Assembly (NCBI GenBank): GCA_904501715.1
Contig: CAJGCD010000025.1
Coordinates: forward strand, 1-20,477
Direction of reading: 5' to 3'
Length of the DNA stretch: 20,477 bases
From: an uncultured Clostridia bacterium
GTDB taxonomy: Bacteria; Bacillota; Clostridia; Oscillospirales; CAG-272
The position numbers were made by a program, and so were the translations under genes. The stretch's first letter is position 1. Every line of letters begins with the position of its first letter. Of this stretch, positions 15,115 to 20,477 are shown in pieces. The notes beneath the pieces were generated by a model, which worked only from the letters and a program-made list of their open reading frames with translations, was not told the DNA's origin and searched no databases.

Positions 15115-15306
15115 TTAATTTGCTTTTAATTCCTTGGGAATTTCAATTTTCCCTTCAGCCTTTTCAAAAGCCTTTATTTCTTGTCTTATCAAATAAAGTA
15201 TTTCTCCGTTTGCCGAGCGACCGTAATATTTTGATATATAATGCAGCTTATAGTGAAGCTCGGGGTCAATTTCTATTCCAAGATGCTTATTATTCTTGTT
15301 TCTCAT
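15115..15306 (-). CDS. Arc-type ribbon-helix-helix DNA-binding protein
   Basis: A 63-residue protein with the layout of an Arc-like ribbon-helix-helix repressor. A beta strand (HLGIEID, residues 8-14) is followed by helix A (PELHYKLHYISKYYG, 15-29) and helix B after RSANGEILYLIRQEIKAF (30-47), and a short charged tail. RSANGEI matches the Arc turn and start of helix B. Such proteins bind as dimers to short inverted repeats and often repress themselves and a neighbour. The ATG at 15306 is chosen because TTGGAG lies 6 bases upstream; the TTG at 15318 is part of that site. It is divergent from the SLOG gene, and the DNA between them holds AAGTATA-type repeats that are plausible operators. Confidence 0.82.
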   Translation of the reverse strand: MRNKNNKHLGIEIDPELHYKLHYISKYYGRSANGEILYLIRQEIKAFEKAEGKIEIPKELKAN

Positions 15307-15320
15307 AAAAATCTCCAAAT

Positions 15321-15348
15321 AATCTTAATATAAGTATATTTTAAGATT
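15321..15348. promoter_or_regulatory. Inverted repeat near the RHH start
   Basis: aatcttaa (15321-15328) and ttaagatt (15341-15348) are perfect 8-bp arms around tataagtatatt, which contains one AAGTATA copy (15332-15338). Its position 15-40 bases before the RHH ATG fits an operator or promoter overlap on the - strand. Confidence 0.5.
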
Positions 15349-15354
15349 ATTTTA

Positions 15355-15363
15355 TGGTATAAT
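15355..15363 (+). promoter_or_regulatory. Extended -10 promoter of the SLOG gene
   Basis: TGGTATAAT, an extended -10 with a perfect TATAAT at 15358-15363. The -35 position (15335-15340) is not recognisable. The operator-like dyad lies just downstream, over the predicted start of transcription. Confidence 0.6.
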
Positions 15364-15370
15364 GTTGAGT

Positions 15371-15391
15371 GTATACTTGATTTAAGTATAC
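15371..15391. promoter_or_regulatory. Operator-like dyad between the RHH and SLOG genes
   Basis: Perfect 8-bp arms gtatactt (15371-15378) and aagtatac (15384-15391) around gattt. It sits about 8 bases after the TATAAT for the SLOG gene, where a bound repressor would block transcription. The RHH protein encoded next door is the obvious candidate. Confidence 0.6.
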
Positions 15392-15414
15392 TAAATATTT
15401 ATTTGGAGGTTTTT

Positions 15415-15741
15415 ATCAAAATTGCGGTTGTTGGTTCAAGGAACATTACGGTAGCTGATATCGGCAGGTATATCTCAGACTGTGACGAAATTGTTTCGGG
15501 AGGCGCGGCAGGTGTAGACACCTGCGCCGCGGAATACGCAAAAGAGAAAGGAATAAAGCTTACAGTGTTTCTGCCTCAATATGAGCGTTACGGTCGCGCC
15601 GCGCCAATCATACGGAACAAAGAAATAGTCGATTATGCGGATAAAATCGTCGCTTTCTGGAACGGAAGCGCAAAGGGAACCTTATCGGTCATAAAATATG
15701 CAGAAAAAACAGGAAAACCGTGTGAGATTGTCCCCTTGTGA
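15415..15741 (+). CDS. Small SLOG-fold (DUF2493/YspA-like) protein, apparent ATC start
   Basis: About 108 residues covering one SLOG Rossmann-like domain, a family that binds nucleotide-derived ligands and includes DprA-like and YspA-like proteins; the function here is unknown. Features: IAVVGSRNIT at the N-terminus, the glycine-rich loop VSGGAAGVDTCAAEYA, and near the C-terminus IIRNKEIVDYADKIVAFWNG and SAKGTLSVIKYA. The family start would be M-K-I-A-V-V-G-S-R-N. Here the codon in that place is ATC (15415), standing 5 bases after a perfect GGAGG (15405-15409). An in-frame TTG at 15403 overlaps that ribosome site and is a poor choice. So the gene uses a non-standard start, or its ATG has been lost by mutation or sequencing error. 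It is divergent from the RHH gene. Confidence 0.75.
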   Translation: MKIAVVGSRNITVADIGRYISDCDEIVSGGAAGVDTCAAEYAKEKGIKLTVFLPQYERYGRAAPIIRNKEIVDYADKIVAFWNGSAKGTLSVIKYAEKTGKPCEIVPL

Positions 15742-15751
15742 GTAAATCGCG

Positions 15752-15826
15752 GTAGGGGAGCGCCTTGGTGCTCCCGTTTGAAATAAAGGTTATAAAAAAG
15801 ACGGGAGGAGCAAGCCCCTCCCCTAC
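15752..15826. repeat. Inverted repeat of the GTAGGGGAG type
   Basis: Arms of 26 bases, gtaggggagcgccttggtgc... (15752-15777) and its imperfect reverse complement ending cctcccctac (15801-15826), with five mismatches around an A/T-rich 23-base centre. The left arm also folds on itself (gggagc/gctccc). It starts 10 bases after the SLOG stop and may act as its 3' end. Confidence 0.7.
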
Positions 15827-15837
15827 GGCGGTGGGTG

Positions 15838-15884
15838 TTCTCGGGTTTGCATTTCACTCGTATGGGCGCACATTGTGCGTCCGC
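15838..15884 (+). repeat. 47-bp repeat, copy 1
   Basis: Begins ttctcgggt and ends with the block tatgggcgcacattgtgcgt then ccgc. The last 25 bases are the same as in copy 2 (16171-16217); the first 22 differ at several positions. Copies 3 and 4 at 19966-20010 and 20146-20187 are inverted relative to this one. Confidence 0.8.
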
Positions 15885-15891
15885 TCCCATT

Positions 15892-16157
15892 AGCCTTCCT
15901 CAGCGGGGACAAATGGCGCAAGCGCCAAGGTCGAGTTTGACAAGTCAAACTTCGAGGTGGATTGCACGCCCGCGAAGTGGATATATTTTCGCTTGCGAAA
16001 ATCGTGCAAGACGGATGAGGAGAACGGGATTTGATATTATTAATGGGCAAGGCTCTATGCCGTATTGCTTTTCAAATGCTAAGCAATACATAGAGTACAC
16101 CCGCGCTCTCCTCATCAGTTTCGCTACGCTCAACAGCTTCCCCGCTGGGGAAGCCTT
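15892..16157. repeat. Composite palindromic element with nested hairpins
   Basis: The left end starts agccttcctcagcgggga and leads to gacggatgagg (to 16020); the right end is cctcatcag (16110) to ggggaagcctt (16157). Between them are hairpins tggcgc/gcgcca (15914-15927), tcgagtttgac/gtcaaacttcga (15931-15955), ttgcacg/cgtgcaa (15962-15968, 16003-16009) enclosing attttcgc/gcgaaaat (15985-16002), and gtattgctt/aagcaatac with ctctat/atagag (16053-16095). It has the same ends as the elements at 1553-1783 and 20025-20139. Confidence 0.7.
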
Positions 16158-16170
16158 GGGTTAAGCGGTA

Positions 16171-16217
16171 TTCTCGGGTCTATATCTTACCCGTATGGGC
16201 GCACATTGTGCGTCCGC
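16171..16217 (+). repeat. 47-bp repeat, copy 2
   Basis: ttctcgggtctatatcttac followed by ccgtatgggc and the block ending gtgcgtccgc, equal in length to copy 1. Together copies 1 and 2 flank the composite element in direct orientation. Confidence 0.8.
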
Positions 16218-16250
16218 ATTTGTTATGCCGTCACCTGTGCGGGCTCGCTC

Positions 16251-16610
16251 TTAACTGCGCTTTTTCTTTGTTGACCTTATGAAGGAATAAGAACCCGCTG
16301 CTATCATCATACCCCCAAAGAGCTTTGACAGTGCCTCGCCTTGCAGTCTTACCGCCAGCGAGCTTCCCAAAAGACTGCCAAGGGCTCCGAAGGCTATCAT
16401 AAGCGCCACCGCCCCGAAATATATTCTTCTTCTGAGGAGATGAACCAACAGCGCCGAGCCCGAGGCGAAGAGAAAAAAGAGCAGATTTATAGCCTGAATA
16501 TCTATTTGGGAATAATCCGAAAAATATTTGAGGTATAAAGCAAAAAGCCCTCCTCCCCCCACTCCCATTCCCGAGAGAGCGGCTATTATCATAGCAATAA
16601 AAAAGAACAT
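16251..16610 (-). CDS. TauE/SafE (TSUP) family half-transporter, C-terminal half
   Basis: A 119-residue membrane protein with about four hydrophobic segments (~1-28, 37-58, 64-90, 95-112) and a basic end (RSTKKKRS). It matches one half of a TauE/SafE permease, a family exporting sulfite, sulfonates or other anions; the substrate is unknown. The glycine-rich first helix SGMGVGGGGLF (13-23) matches NGLLGAGGGI of its neighbour. Its ATG lies one codon after the neighbour's TAA and in the same frame, with agg/aagga as a possible ribosome site. The pair adds up to the ~250 residues of a normal TauE, so they probably assemble as a heteromer. Repeats follow downstream with no clear terminator. Confidence 0.82.
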   Translation of the reverse strand: MFFFIAMIIAALSGMGVGGGGLFALYLKYFSDYSQIDIQAINLLFFLFASGSALLVHLLRRRIYFGAVALMIAFGALGSLLGSSLAVRLQGEALSKLFGGMMIAAGSYSFIRSTKKKRS

Positions 16611-16613
16611 TCC

Positions 16614-17021
16614 TTACCTCATCATCATCAAAATTCCCGAAATAAGCGTCAGCAGCGCAAACAGCTTGTCGGCAAAGCCTCTCCTCGACTTGCCCAAAAG
16701 CACTCCGCCGAGTATTCCTCCCATTGCCGCGCCAAGAACGAAGGCGGGAGAGAGGGAGAGCTCCGTCACGCTTACGGGTCCTCCGTAGCGCGAGAGCGTC
16801 AGTATCGAGAGCGGAAGCATTACGCAAAGCGCGTTGGCATACACGCTTCGTCTTCCTTCCTCGTCCTTGCCTATTACCTGCGATAGAAACAACACCAAAA
16901 TTATGCCTCCCCCCGCGCCTAAAAGTCCGTTGCAAAAGCCCGCCAGCGCGCCTCCCGCCGCAAGGGTCAGGGCAGAAGGGATGCCCCGCTCGAAATATAT
17001 CTTTTTTCGTTCCTTTAACAT
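16614..17021 (-). CDS. TauE/SafE (TSUP) family half-transporter, N-terminal half
   Basis: A 135-residue membrane protein with about four hydrophobic segments after a basic N-terminus (MLKERKKIYFERG). Residues 24-50 carry the family signature GALAGFCNGLLGAGGGII; further helices lie at ~60-78, 92-110 and 118-134. It ends Met-Met-Met-Arg-stop. The ATG at 17021 has GGAG 6 bases upstream. It is the first gene of a two-gene unit with the following half, and is divergent from ftsK. Small TauE-like halves encoded side by side occur in Firmicutes, so this may be the native form rather than a broken gene. Confidence 0.83.
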   Translation of the reverse strand: MLKERKKIYFERGIPSALTLAAGGALAGFCNGLLGAGGGIILVLFLSQVIGKDEEGRRSVYANALCVMLPLSILTLSRYGGPVSVTELSLSPAFVLGAAMGGILGGVLLGKSRRGFADKLFALLTLISGILMMMR

Positions 17022-17074
17022 ACCTATCTCCGCAATACAAAGTGCAAATATTGTATTTTATCTGTTAAAAATCC

Positions 17075-17103
17075 TTGAAAAAAACCATATTTTGTGTTAT
17101 AAT
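17075..17103 (+). promoter_or_regulatory. Promoter of ftsK/spoIIIE
   Basis: TTGAAA (17075-17080), 17 bp, TATAAT (17098-17103) with TG one base before the -10 (extended -10). The start codon is about 70 bases downstream. Confidence 0.8.
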
Positions 17104-17177
17104 TATTATGTATAGTTATATTTTGGACTTTATTGTCTTTTTTATACAAGATTTTGCTTTACCGAAAGGAGATATCG

Positions 17178-19880
17178 ATGGCAAAAAAATCATCAAACGA
17201 CAACAAGAACCTTAAGACCGCCGCCAAGGTAGCAAAGGAATTTGCTCCCACAAAGGGACAGGTCAAAAGGGTGGTTAAAAAGAGCGGCTTTCACAGAGCC
17301 GTGCCATACATACTTATAATAGTGGCACTTCTCCTTGCTCTTTGCTTTATTCTCGGAGAGAACGCGGGATTCGTGGGCGACGCTGTGCAGAAAGCCTTCC
17401 GAGGCGTGCTGGGCGGCGCGGCAATGCTCTTTCCGCTGGGGCTTGGCTTTGTGGGCGTTATATGGTGCATACTCCACTTTAAGGAGACCGCGCCCGCAAG
17501 GAACGACGAGCAGAGCGACCTTCGCCGAGCAAGACGCCGCACAGTGTCAAGGACCGTGCTGGTGTTCCTCTTTATCCTTCTCTTTTCCACACTTCTCGGA
17601 GTATTCAACGACCCCTCGGACATTGACGTAGCCGAGCTGTGGGAGGAGGCAGAGGATAGCCTCTGGGTCGGAGGCATAGCGGGAAGCGCCATAGGATATC
17701 TTATGAATTACGCATTCAAGGCGGTCATATCCTCTATCCTTCTTATAATAGTGCTTCTTATAGTGCTGTGCTTCATAGTGGGTCTTACACCCGACTATAT
17801 AATAACCAAGATACGCTGCCGCAGAGAGATGCGGGACGAGGAAATAGAGATAGACGAGGCGCAGGAGGCTAAGAAATACGAGCAGATGCGTCAGCGTGAG
17901 CTTGAGCGGGCAAAGAAGAAAAAGCTCAAGGCTATGGAGGCTCAGCAGAGAAAGGCTATCCGCGAGGAATATGAGGAAGAGGAGCCTGTTCTGGTGCCCC
18001 CTACCCCCGCTCCCAAGAAAAAGGCGGAAAAGAAGCAGCCCGAGCCCGTAGCCGACGACGTGGACGAGCTTCTTGAGGGCTTCGACGAGCCCGTGGAGGA
18101 ATTTTCCGACCCCGAGCCCGTAGCTCTTGACCTTGGTGATGAGCCGCCCACTACCCACAGTGCGGCTGTATCGGCTGATTACGGCGGAGACCCCGTTATC
18201 GACGGCGAGACCTTCTCTGTGGAGGAACTGCTTCGTGATATCCCCGCTGCAAAGGAGACCGCTCCTGCTCCCGAGCCCGAGCTTAAGCTGGGAGAAATAA
18301 GCAATCAGGAGCTTTCCGAGGACCTTTCGGGAGTTGCTCCCGAGGAGGGCGATGAGGAAATAGAGGAAGAGATAGTCACACCCTATATATTCCCTCCCGT
18401 TGATATGCTCTCCCCCAACAAGAACCCCACGGATACCGACGTTACCGCCGAGCTTCAGGAGAACGCCCGTATCCTTAAGGAAACCCTTAAGAGCTTCAAG
18501 GTTGATATACGTGAGATAAACTACTCCCGCGGACCTACAATAACCCGCTACGAGCTCAAGCCCGAGGTTGGCACGAGAGTTCGCTCCATAGCAAATCTTG
18601 TTGACGATATCGCTCTGAGTCTGGCTACGTCGGGAGTGCGTATCGAGGCGCCTATCCCCAACAAGCCCGCCGTAGGTATCGAGGTTCCCAACAGAAACAG
18701 AGCCACCGTTTACCTCCGCGACCTTATTGAAAACTCCAAATTTACCGACTCCAAGAGCCGCATAACCTCCTGCCTTGGTATGGACGTTGGCGGAAATCCC
18801 GTTTATTTTGACGTTGGCAAGATGCCCCACCTGCTTATCGCGGGTACTACGGGCTCGGGTAAATCGGTATGTATCAATACTATTATTCTCAGCATCCTCT
18901 ACAAGGCGCGTCCCGACGAGGTAAAGCTTATACTTATCGACCCCAAGCAGGTTGAGTTTACAGTTTACGAGAATATTCCTCACCTCTACTGTCCTATCGT
19001 CAGCGAGCCTAAGAAGGCGGCAGGCGCGCTTGCCTCGGCGGTTTCCGAGATGGAGCGCCGCTTCGAACTTATAAAGTCGGTAGGAGTCCGTAACATCGAG
19101 AGCTATAACGAGGTAACGGCAAACGACCCTGACAAGGAATATATGCCCAAGATGGTCATTATCATAGACGAGCTTGCCGACCTTATGATGACCGCCCGCG
19201 ACGAGGTTGAGACCTCTATCTGTCGTCTGGCGCAGAAGGCGAGAGCCGCGGGTATTCACGTAATTCTGGGTACGCAGCGTCCCTCGGTTGACGTTATTAC
19301 GGGTCTTATCAAGGCAAACGTGCCCTCCCGTATCGCCTGCACTGTTACCTCGCAGGTCGACTCCAGAACCATTATCGACGTTGCGGGAGCTGAAAACCTT
19401 ATCGGCTACGGCGATATGCTCTTCGCTCCTGTAGGCGCGGCGAAGCCTATGCGTGTTCAGGGCGCATTCGTCAGCGACCCCGAGGTCGAAAAGATAGTTA
19501 CCTTTATTAAGGAGAACAACTCGGCGGTCAAGTACAACAGCGACTTCATCAACAGTATGGAGGAGAACGCAAAGCTTTGCGGAATGAGCAAGAAGCAGGC
19601 AGCCGCGGCAATGGGCGAGTCCGAGAGCTCAGGCAGCGATGGCGGAGATTCCAAGTTCAGCGCCGCCGTAAAGCTTGCCATCGAGGAAGGAAAGATTTCC
19701 ACCTCGCTGATGCAGCGCCGCCTTGGCGTAGGCTACGGACGTGCCGCAAAGATAATCGACGAGATGGAGGAAAAGGGCTACGTATCCAAGCCCGACGGAA
19801 ACAAGCCTCGTCGAGTGCTGATAACCATGCAGGAATATATGGACCTCACCGCGGAAGGAAATCTTGGCGGCGAAGAATAA
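17178..19880 (+). CDS. ftsK: DNA translocase FtsK/SpoIIIE
   Basis: A 900-residue membrane-anchored DNA pump that moves chromosome ends across the division or sporulation septum. Four hydrophobic segments lie at ~42-60, 76-100, 124-142 and 182-203. A charged linker rich in Glu, Lys and Pro covers ~215-400. The motor follows: alpha/beta region from ~425, Walker A GTTGSGKS (556-563), Walker B IIIDELADL (661-669) and LGTQRPSVDVITGLIKANVP (697-716). The winged-helix gamma domain, which reads KOPS-like polar sequences, is at ~826-892 (KLAIEEGKISTSLMQRRLGV, 832-851). The ATG at 17178 is chosen because AAGGAG lies 7 bases upstream; an upstream in-frame ATG-like start at 17133 has none. It has its own promoter and terminator. 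Whether it is the division or the sporulation paralogue cannot be told from one copy. Confidence 0.96.
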   Translation: MAKKSSNDNKNLKTAAKVAKEFAPTKGQVKRVVKKSGFHRAVPYILIIVALLLALCFILGENAGFVGDAVQKAFRGVLGGAAMLFPLGLGFVGVIWCILHFKETAPARNDEQSDLRRARRRTVSRTVLVFLFILLFSTLLGVFNDPSDIDVAELWEEAEDSLWVGGIAGSAIGYLMNYAFKAVISSILLIIVLLIVLCFIVGLTPDYIITKIRCRREMRDEEIEIDEAQEAKKYEQMRQRELERAKKKKLKAMEAQQRKAIREEYEEEEPVLVPPTPAPKKKAEKKQPEPVADDVDELLEGFDEPVEEFSDPEPVALDLGDEPPTTHSAAVSADYGGDPVIDGETFSVEELLRDIPAAKETAPAPEPELKLGEISNQELSEDLSGVAPEEGDEEIEEEIVTPYIFPPVDMLSPNKNPTDTDVTAELQENARILKETLKSFKVDIREINYSRGPTITRYELKPEVGTRVRSIANLVDDIALSLATSGVRIEAPIPNKPAVGIEVPNRNRATVYLRDLIENSKFTDSKSRITSCLGMDVGGNPVYFDVGKMPHLLIAGTTGSGKSVCINTIILSILYKARPDEVKLILIDPKQVEFTVYENIPHLYCPIVSEPKKAAGALASAVSEMERRFELIKSVGVRNIESYNEVTANDPDKEYMPKMVIIIDELADLMMTARDEVETSICRLAQKARAAGIHVILGTQRPSVDVITGLIKANVPSRIACTVTSQVDSRTIIDVAGAENLIGYGDMLFAPVGAAKPMRVQGAFVSDPEVEKIVTFIKENNSAVKYNSDFINSMEENAKLCGMSKKQAAAAMGESESSGSDGGDSKFSAAVKLAIEEGKISTSLMQRRLGVGYGRAAKIIDEMEEKGYVSKPDGNKPRRVLITMQEYMDLTAEGNLGGEE

Positions 19881-19884
19881 AAGA

Positions 19885-19920
19885 AAAACAGCCGTCGGCA
19901 ACGCCGACGGCTGTTTTGTT
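19885..19920 (+). terminator. Terminator of ftsK/spoIIIE
   Basis: A perfect 15-bp stem aaaacagccgtcggc (19885-19899) / gccgacggctgtttt (19903-19917) with a 3-nt loop, ending in tttt-g-tt. It begins 5 bases after the stop codon. Confidence 0.9.
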
Positions 19921-19935
19921 GCGTAAGAGCTAAAA

Positions 19936-19958
19936 AGCCTTCTCCGTCGGAGAAGGCT
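19936..19958. repeat. Solo palindromic repeat of the AGCCTTCTCC family
   Basis: agccttctcc (19936-19945) / ggagaaggct (19949-19958), loop gtc, 10-bp perfect stem. Compare 1488-1511. Confidence 0.7.
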
Positions 19959-19965
19959 ACCGCCA

Positions 19966-20010
19966 GCGGACGCACAATGCGCCCCTACGGGTGAGATGTA
20001 AACCCGAGAA
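19966..20010 (-). repeat. 47-bp repeat, copy 3 (inverted)
   Basis: Reverse complement of the unit at 16171-16217: begins gcggacgcacaatg and ends aacccgagaa, two bases shorter through loss of the tg in the centre of the palindromic part. Confidence 0.75.
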
Positions 20011-20024
20011 TACATCTTAACAAA

Positions 20025-20139
20025 AGGCTTCTCCAGCGGGAGAAGCTGTCGCGTCAGCGACTGATGAGGTGTTCGTAACGCAAATCAACTCCTCATCCGT
20101 CAGCCTTCGGCTGCCACCTTCTCCCACAGGAGAAGGCTT
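20025..20139. repeat. Palindromic element with inverted ends
   Basis: The left end (20025-20070) has aggcttctccagcgggaga then ctgatgagg; the right end (20090-20139) has cctcatccgtcagccttcgg and ends ggagaaggctt. Reverse-complemented, the right end matches the left at most positions. Inner hairpins: gcttctcc/gggagaagc and cagcc/ggctg. Confidence 0.7.
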
Positions 20140-20145
20140 ACGCGA

Positions 20146-20187
20146 GCGGACGCACAATGTGCGCCCATACGGGTAAGATATAGACCC
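20146..20187 (-). repeat. 47-bp repeat, copy 4 (inverted, end lost)
   Basis: gcggacgcacaatgtgcgcc then catacgggtaagatatagac; the terminal cgagaa of the unit is replaced by ctaacg. Closest to copy 2. Confidence 0.75.
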
Positions 20188-20377
20188 TAACGAGAGTTGA
20201 ATAGCGCAGAGGGAAGGATATCTCTTTTGTGTATTCGCCTTTATATTTTTATATATCATAATAAATCTCCCTTTTGTGCCATATACTTGAAGAAGCAAGA
20301 CTATTATACATTAACTTTCTTTTTATTGTGAACAGATTTAGAAAAGAAAAATAAATTTCAAAAATTTCAAAAAGGTA

Positions 20378-20406
20378 TTGCAAAAGAGAAAAAACTGTGA
20401 TATAAT
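20378..20406 (+). promoter_or_regulatory. Promoter of tRNA-Trp
   Basis: TTGCAA (20378-20383), 17 bp, TATAAT (20401-20406) with TG one base before the -10. It ends 23 bases before the tRNA. Confidence 0.82.
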
Positions 20407-20429
20407 ATTCGGGTCAGTAAAAAAGACAC

Positions 20430-20477
20430 AGGGGTATAGCTCAGTTGGTAGAGTACTGGTCTCCAAAACCAAGGGTC
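20430..20477 (+). tRNA. tRNA-Trp (CCA), 5' part, cut by the window end
   Basis: Acceptor strand aggggta, then TA, D-stem GCTC with loop agttggta and GAGT, anticodon stem ctggt, anticodon loop ctCCAaa, and acca. The anticodon CCA reads UGG. The T-arm and 3' acceptor lie beyond the window. Confidence 0.92.

Larger units (their letters stand above)
15742..16250. other. Repeat-filled stretch without genes
   Basis: No credible gene. From left to right it holds the inverted repeat 15752-15826, one 47-bp repeat copy (15838-15884), the composite palindromic element (15892-16157) and a second 47-bp copy (16171-16217). Confidence 0.75.
19881..20429. other. Repeat-rich gene-free stretch before tRNA-Trp
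   Basis: It holds the ftsK terminator, a solo AGCCTTCTCC hairpin, two inverted copies of the 47-bp repeat around a palindromic element, about 190 A/T-rich bases (20190-20377) in which I see nothing, and the tRNA promoter. Short frames on the - strand here run through repeats and are not credible genes. Confidence 0.7.

Noticed and set aside
13742..15741. A genomic island covering the CofE-like gene and the RHH/SLOG pair
   Set aside because: Only the RHH/SLOG block differs in composition; there is no integrase, attachment site or direct-repeat boundary.
15835..16164. Reading frames through the repeat cluster
   Set aside because: They translate palindromic repeats and have no ribosome site or recognisable domain.
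15752..16217. CRISPR array
   Set aside because: The repeats are few, unequal, palindromic and not separated by regular unique spacers, and no cas gene is present.
17547..19259. 570-codon open frame on the - strand opposite ftsK
   Set aside because: Antisense to a well-matched FtsK motor domain, low-complexity composition, and no ribosome site or motif seen.
20017..20298. 93-codon - strand frame before the tRNA
   Set aside because: It is made mostly of the repeat units at 20025-20187, so coding is unlikely.
20430..20477. C27-A43 mismatch in the anticodon stem as a sign of a defective tRNA
   Set aside because: One unpaired closing base is tolerable, the rest of the visible structure and a strong promoter are intact, and the gene is cut by the window so the fold cannot be judged.

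Overview
The window looks like a chromosomal segment of an anaerobic, gut-type Clostridia bacterium (Firmicutes; I cannot fix the genus). The grounds are AGGAGG-type ribosome binding sites, TTGNNN-17-TATAAT promoters, A/T-rich intergenic DNA around GC-richer genes, a clostridial-type threonyl-tRNA synthetase, DegV, a TauE-like half-gene pair, an FtsK/SpoIIIE translocase, and intergenic palindromic repeats of the kind common in gut Clostridia. No phage, plasmid, transposase or CRISPR genes are visible.

Layout. (1) 1-1323: 3' part of thrS (+), entering from outside the window, with a strong terminator. (2) 1324-1888: no gene; a MITE-like palindromic repeat. (3) 1889-3849: a Gfo/Idh/MocA oxidoreductase (-) and an AraC regulator (+), divergent from a symmetric promoter/dyad. 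(4) 3850-4142: a short structured stretch with a doubtful 44-codon ORF, then a good promoter. (5) 4143-10210: a tight four-gene operon of three SPFH (HflK/HflC-like) membrane proteins and a P1B-like P-type ATPase, followed by a hairpin-rich 3' region and a bidirectional terminator. (6) 10423-14935: leftward genes for citrate synthase, an SDR oxidoreductase overlapping a DegV lipid-binding protein, and a CofE-like (F420-0:glutamate ligase family) protein. (7) 15115-15741: a divergent pair, an Arc-type ribbon-helix-helix protein (-) and a small SLOG-fold protein (+) that seems to start at ATC, sharing an operator-like intergenic region. (8) 15742-16250: composite repeats. (9) 16251-17021: two TauE/SafE-like half transporters (-) in the same frame with a single stop between them. 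(10) 17178-19880: ftsK/spoIIIE (+) with promoter and terminator. (11) 19881-20429: more copies of the same repeats, then a promoter for a tRNA-Trp cut by the window end.

How the genes fit together. Most genes are housekeeping (translation, central carbon, chromosome segregation, lipid handling). The best candidate for an undescribed system is the operon at 4143-10210. Three different SPFH scaffold proteins, one with about seven predicted membrane helices and one with a three-fold repeated C-terminal tail, are encoded with a metal-type P-type ATPase that lacks an N-terminal metal-binding domain and has an unusual last-helix motif. The arrangement suggests an SPFH membrane assembly that houses or regulates an ion pump. 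That is inference from gene order and motifs; I know of no characterised example. The second candidate is the small RHH/SLOG cassette with its shared AAGTATA-type operator.
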